Origin: Microbispora corallina
GTDB lineage: Bacteria; Actinomycetota; Actinomycetes; Streptosporangiales; Streptosporangiaceae
NCBI RefSeq assembly: GCF_016863035.1
Contig: NZ_BOOC01000011.1
Span: forward strand, 62,001 to 126,000
Direction: 5' to 3'
Length of the DNA: 64,000 nucleotides
The notes under the pieces were generated by a model. That model had not been told where the DNA came from and did no database searches. It saw only the letters and a list, made by a program, of their open reading frames with translations. Positions 60,437-64,000 of this stretch are shown here, in pieces. Numbering within the stretch: the stretch's first letter is position 1; each line of letters starts with the position of its first letter. Position numbers and translations under genes: made by a program.

Positions 60437-61894
60437 TTACGGCGTTCGCTTTCGGGGGGAGAGCGTCAGGGCTACGGTGGCGCCCACGACGAGGACGGCG
60501 GCGGCCACCTGGAAGGCCGAATGGTAGCCGTCGACGGCAGTCGCGCCGGACGGGGTGGGTCCGGTGTGGCGGAAGGCCAGGGTGGCCAGGCAGGCGAGGC
60601 CGATCGCGCCGCCCACCTGTTGCATGGTGTTCTGCACCGCCGAGGCCACGCTGGAGTCCTCGCCGGTGACGCCGTGCAGCGCGGCGTCCAGAAGCGCCGG
60701 GAACGTCACCCCGGTGAACAGGCCGACCACGAGCATGCAGGGCAGGACCCCGCCCACATACGAGCCGTCCGGGTCGAGGCGGAGGGTCATGAGGAGTCCT
60801 GCGGCGAGGCCGGCGAAGCTGGTGACCAGGAGCGCACGCACCCCGGCGCGCGGCAGCAGGGCGCTGCCGAAGGCGATGCCCGCGCCGATGGCCAGCCCGA
60901 ACGGCACATACGACAGGCCGCCCCGCAGCGGCGAGTACCCCAGCACCTGCTGCTCGTACAAGGTGAGCAGGAAGACGAACGTGAAGAACGCGGCCGTGTT
61001 GAGCAGGCTGAGGATGTTGGCCGTCACCCGGGTGCGGTCGGCGAAGAACCGGCGCGGGATCAGCGGCGCGACCGAGCGCGCCTCGACCAGGACCGTGGCC
61101 GCGAGCAGGGCGAGCCCGCCGAGCAGCGGCGCCAGCACCTGCCACGAGCCCCACGGATGGGTGGCGGCCTGCTGCAGGCCCGACACGATCGCCACCAGGC
61201 CGGTCGTGGCGGTGACCGCCCCGGTGAGGTCGAGGCGGCGGTGGTCGCGGGCCGTCCGGCTCTCGGTCACCAGGCGCGGCACGAGGGCCAGGACGACCAA
61301 CGCGACCGGCAGGTTGATGAAGAAGATCCAGCGCCAGGATGCCAGGTCGGTCAGCACCCCGGAGATGATCGTCCCCGCGATCCCGCCGAGGCCGGTGAGC
61401 CCGCCCCAGATGCCGAGGGCCTTCGCCCGTTCGCCGGGTTCGGTGAAGAGCAGGGCGATCAGGCCGAGCGCGGCGGGCGCGGCCAGCGCCTCCCCGACGC
61501 CCTGCGCGAAGCGTCCCGTCACCAGCATCCCCGCGCCGGCCGCCGCCCCCGACACGGCCGATGCGAGCGCGAAGACCGCCACCCCGGCCTGGAACAGCCG
61601 CCGCCTGCCGTAGATGTCGGCCAGCCGCCCGCCGAGCAGCAGCAGGCCGCCCGCCATGAGCGCGTACCCGTTGACCACCCAGGCCAGGCCCGGTCCGGAG
61701 AAGCCGAGGTCATGCTGGATGCGCGGCAGGGCGACGTTCACGATCGTCAGGTCGAGGACGAGCATGAACTGGACGAGGCCCAGCACGGCCAGTGCCCGCC
61801 ACCGCCGGCGATCCGGCGCGGCGAGCGGCGGCCCGGCGTCCGATCTCTGCGTGGTCTTCGGGCTTTCCGGGGTCTTCGAAGTCTCCGCGGTCAT
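60437..61894 (-). CDS. MFS transporter, DHA2-type multidrug exporter
   Basis: 485 aa, about 14 membrane segments: VQFMLVLDLTIVNVALPRIQ, GRLADIYGRRRLF (motif A), FAQGVGEALAAPAALGLIAL (motif C-like), WRWIFFINLPVAL. ATG 61894 follows AGAAGGGA. Proton-driven drug export is typical. Divergent from the ECF42-type pair across a symmetric promoter-like element. Confidence 0.87.
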   Translation of the reverse strand: MTAETSKTPESPKTTQRSDAGPPLAAPDRRRWRALAVLGLVQFMLVLDLTIVNVALPRIQHDLGFSGPGLAWVVNGYALMAGGLLLLGGRLADIYGRRRLFQAGVAVFALASAVSGAAAGAGMLVTGRFAQGVGEALAAPAALGLIALLFTEPGERAKALGIWGGLTGLGGIAGTIISGVLTDLASWRWIFFINLPVALVVLALVPRLVTESRTARDHRRLDLTGAVTATTGLVAIVSGLQQAATHPWGSWQVLAPLLGGLALLAATVLVEARSVAPLIPRRFFADRTRVTANILSLLNTAAFFTFVFLLTLYEQQVLGYSPLRGGLSYVPFGLAIGAGIAFGSALLPRAGVRALLVTSFAGLAAGLLMTLRLDPDGSYVGGVLPCMLVVGLFTGVTFPALLDAALHGVTGEDSSVASAVQNTMQQVGGAIGLACLATLAFRHTGPTPSGATAVDGYHSAFQVAAAVLVVGATVALTLSPRKRTP

Positions 61895-61970
61895 GAAAGG
61901 CGTCCCTTCTCGGGTCCGGTGGTGAGTTCCTGGCGAGGAGCCCGGGTTCGGCGAGGTTTTCGCGAAGGGG

Positions 61971-61999
61971 TGTAGAAACCGGGGCGCCGGTTTCGACAT
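61971..61999. promoter_or_regulatory. symmetric ECF42-like divergent promoter
   Basis: GAAACCGG-GGCG-CCGGTTTC (61975-61994) is a perfect inverted repeat. On the minus strand it carries TGTCGAAACC toward the MFS gene; on the plus strand TGTAGAAACC with CGAC 17 bp on, toward the DGPF gene. ECF42 promoters are described with a TGTCGA -35, so both genes may be sigma-factor targets. Confidence 0.5.
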
Positions 62000-62039
62000 G
62001 GTGGTGGGGGCGATCCGCTCCGGACGACGAGAGGCGCCG

Positions 62040-62399
62040 ATGAAGTACGTGATCCTCATCCACAGCAACCCCGCCGCCTGGGACGCGCTGACCGAGGCCC
62101 AGAAGGTGGAGGTCGGCCGCCGTCACCTGGCCCTCACCGGCGACCTGGCCGCGTCCGGCGAGCTGATCGTCACCGAGGCGCTGGCCGACCCGTCGATGAC
62201 CAGGCACGTCATGGTGCGCGACGGCCGCACGGTCGCGGGCGACGGGCCGTTCGCCGAGGTCAAGGAGCATCTGGCGGGCTTCTATCTGGTCGACTGCGAC
62301 AGCATGGACCGCGCGCTCGCCCACGCGGCGCGCCTGGCCCCTTACGGCGAGATCGAGGTCCGCCCGGTCATGGACCTGCACGCCGTCCTCGACGTGTGA
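62040..62399 (+). CDS. DGPF/YCII-family protein
   Basis: 119 aa ferredoxin-like YCII fold: MKYVILIHSNPAAW and the family signature as GDGPFAEVKEHLAGFYLVDC. DGPF proteins are conserved partners of ECF42 sigma factors. The start codon of the sigma gene overlaps its stop (GTGA). Confidence 0.87.
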   Translation: MKYVILIHSNPAAWDALTEAQKVEVGRRHLALTGDLAASGELIVTEALADPSMTRHVMVRDGRTVAGDGPFAEVKEHLAGFYLVDCDSMDRALAHAARLAPYGEIEVRPVMDLHAVLDV

Positions 62400-63658
62400 G
62401 CGGCGCCCGTCAGACCTGCGAGCCGGCCCGGGTCGAGGAGCTGCTGCGAACCCTGGCGCCTGCGGTGCTCGGCGTGCTCGTGCGGCGGTACGGCGACTTC
62501 GGCACGTGCGAGGACGCCGTCCAGGAGGCGCTGCTGGCGGCGGCCGTCCAGTGGCCCGCCGAGGGGGTGCCGGCCAACCCGCCGGGCTGGCTGGTCAAGG
62601 TCGCCGCGCGCCGGTGGACCGAGTTGTGGCGCAACGAAACGGCCCGGCGCCGCCGCGAGGAGACCGCCGCCCTGCTGGCCCCGCCGGAGCCCGACCCCGC
62701 GCCCGCCTCCGACGACACGCTGACCCTGCTCATGTTGTGCTGCCATCCGTCGCTCACCCCGGCGTCCCAGGTGGCGCTGACGCTGCGGGCCGTCGGCGGG
62801 CTGAGCACCGCCGAGATCGCCCGCGCCCTCCTGGTGCCTCCCGCGACTGCGGCGCAGCGGATCAGCCGCGCCAAGCAGACGATCCGGGCAAGCGGCGCGA
62901 CGTTCCGGATGCCTCCGCCGGACGAGCGCTCCACCCGGATGGCGGCGGTCACCGAAGTGCTGTACCTCATCTTCAACGAGGGGTACACGGCCAGCTCGGG
63001 CTCGGCGCTGCACCGCGTCGAGCTCACCGCCGAGGCCGTCCGCCTCACCCGGCAGCTCCACGCCCTGCTGGCCCGGGACGGCGAGGTGGCGGGGCTGCTG
63101 GCGCTCATGCTGCTCACCGACGCCCGTCGCCCCGCGCGGGTCGGCCCGGACGGCGCGCTGGTCCCGCTCGCCGACCAGGACCGGAGCCGGTGGGACGCCG
63201 CCGCCGTCGCCGAGGGCGTCGCGCTGATCAGCCGTACTCTGCCCCGCGGCCCGGTGGGGCCTTACCAACTGCAGGCCGCCATCGCGGCGGTGCACGACGA
63301 GGCTCCTCGGGCCGAGGACACCGACTGGCCGCAGATCCTCACGCTGTACGGCCTGCTCGACGCCGTCGCGCCGGGGCCGATGGTGACGCTGAACCGCGTC
63401 GTCGCCGTCGCCATGGTGTACGGGCCACGGGCCGGGCTCCGGCATCTGGCCGCCGCCGAGGCGGATCCCGCGCTCGCCGACCATCATCGCCTGCACGCCG
63501 TACGGGCTCACCTGCTCGACCTCGCGGGCGACCACGAGGCGGCGCGCGCGCATTACGAGCTGGCCGCGCGGCGCACGCTCAACCTCCCTGAGCAGCGCTA
63601 TCTCCGCCTCCGCGCCGCCCGCGCCGGCCACCCGCCGGAGGCCGGGGCAGGAAGCTGA
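62396..63658 (+). CDS. ECF42-type RNA polymerase sigma factor
   Basis: 420 aa: region 2 (GDFGTCEDAVQEALLAAAVQWP), region 4 (GGLSTAEIARALLVPPATAA, QRISRAKQTIR) and a C-terminal extension of about 200 residues with YLIFNEGYTASSG, DWPQILTLYGLLD and TPR-like helices. That architecture plus the DGPF partner marks ECF42, which has no anti-sigma factor and is controlled through its own C-terminus. Confidence 0.88.
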   Translation: MSGARQTCEPARVEELLRTLAPAVLGVLVRRYGDFGTCEDAVQEALLAAAVQWPAEGVPANPPGWLVKVAARRWTELWRNETARRRREETAALLAPPEPDPAPASDDTLTLLMLCCHPSLTPASQVALTLRAVGGLSTAEIARALLVPPATAAQRISRAKQTIRASGATFRMPPPDERSTRMAAVTEVLYLIFNEGYTASSGSALHRVELTAEAVRLTRQLHALLARDGEVAGLLALMLLTDARRPARVGPDGALVPLADQDRSRWDAAAVAEGVALISRTLPRGPVGPYQLQAAIAAVHDEAPRAEDTDWPQILTLYGLLDAVAPGPMVTLNRVVAVAMVYGPRAGLRHLAAAEADPALADHHRLHAVRAHLLDLAGDHEAARAHYELAARRTLNLPEQRYLRLRAARAGHPPEAGAGS

Positions 63659-63750
63659 GCGTGCGGGATCTCACGAGGTACGTATCCATGGCGTACCCGG
63701 GCGCATGGATGCCGGGGCTCCGAAACGCTTAAAGAGTGATCCGGCTGGTC

Positions 63751-64000
63751 ATGTCCACGACCGCCCGCGGTCGAGCCGTCGCGCCGGTCTACCTGCGCCG
63801 CAACCAGGAGGACGTGCTCGCCGAGCTGCCCGACCTCGTCCAGGCGGACGAGTGGGAGGAGCTGAGCCCGGGCGACCGGGCCGCCTACCGGGAGGCCGTC
63901 GAGGCGGGCAACTTCATGGCCATGCGCCGGGCCGCCTACGCCCGTCCGAAGGAGTCGGCCAAGCTCCAGCGGCTCGTCGAGATCGTCGAGGAGGCCGAGG
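63751..64000 (+). pseudogene. 5'-truncated SNF2-type helicase, continues past window end
   Basis: From ATG 63751 (or GTG 63736) the frame reads VAPVYLRRNQEDVLAELPDL, LSPGDRAAYREAVEAGNFMA and SAKLQRLVEIVEEAE, sequence normally found well inside SNF2/Swi2 helicases between the two RecA lobes. A TAA at 63730 cuts off anything upstream, so the ATPase lobe is missing. It may be a remnant, or a stand-alone C-terminal fragment. Confidence 0.6.

Noticed and set aside
1..64000. tRNA or rRNA genes
   Set aside because: No T-loop/anticodon arrangement or rRNA sequence was recognised by eye; a tRNAscan run would be decisive.

Overview
The window is very GC-rich actinobacterial chromosome: genes end in G/C, GTG starts are frequent, and four-base ATGA/GTGA overlaps are common. 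Gene content (3-ketosteroid catabolism, a ROK-like operator at an exo-chitosanase gene, NsrR/Hmp, an ECF42-type sigma factor) fits a filamentous actinomycete of the Streptosporangiales/Pseudonocardiales kind. The genus cannot be fixed from the sequence alone.

Region 1 (1-22,133) is a steroid/cholesterol catabolic cluster. It opens with a 9-alpha-hydroxylase oxygenase (KshA) and a secosteroid hydroxylase (HsaA), plus side-chain acyl-CoA dehydrogenases of the FadE26/FadE27 pair. It then runs through the ring C/D (HIP) pathway: FadD3, EchA20, IpdA, IpdB, IpdC, FadE31 with a FadE32/33-type partner, a crotonase, IpdF, KstR2 and FadA6. Two near-identical KstR2-type operators lie before echA20 and in the ipdF divergent promoter. 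A different 15-bp palindrome (TCCCG-N5-CGGGA) recurs at the other divergent promoters and may belong to a second TetR regulator at 2,739. An HTH-Clp_N regulator with twin palindromic operators sits inside the cluster.

Region 2 (22,176-37,660) is mixed housekeeping, redox and stress: a TetR/SDR pair; a minus-strand signalling group (NarL-type regulator, HATPase, double-PAS histidine kinase, receiver-only regulator); a pentapeptide-repeat protein; a hemerythrin/TetR pair around a perfect operator; a molybdopterin oxidoreductase-reductase-DUF6510 operon; flavohemoglobin with NsrR and two NsrR boxes; a LysR regulator with an internal 63-bp tandem duplication; a leaderless VOC gene under a 24-bp palindrome; a methyltransferase; an azoreductase; and release factor 3.

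Region 3 (37,936-44,050) has two large secreted proteins, one a GH2 exo-beta-D-glucosaminidase with a CBM, and a PfkB sugar kinase.

Region 4 (44,265-54,529) is the most unusual part. A GntR/UTRA regulator precedes an eight-gene chain whose members from the third onward overlap: APC permease, a natural PfkB-kinase::SIS-isomerase fusion, a nucleotidyltransferase-fold protein, a metallophosphoesterase, a LOG-family phosphoribohydrolase, allantoinase, an Asp/Glu/hydantoin-racemase-family protein and allantoicase. The front half copies the parts list of fructosamine (frl) operons and the back half is ureide catabolism. I propose an undescribed route for a sugar- or ribose-conjugated ureide.

Region 5 (54,564-64,000) holds a cytochrome P450; a decayed prophage morphogenesis remnant (about 55,855-60,436) with broken portal, MuF-like, scaffold and capsid-start genes; an MFS exporter divergent from an ECF42-type DGPF/sigma-factor pair; and a 5'-truncated SNF2 helicase fragment running off the end.
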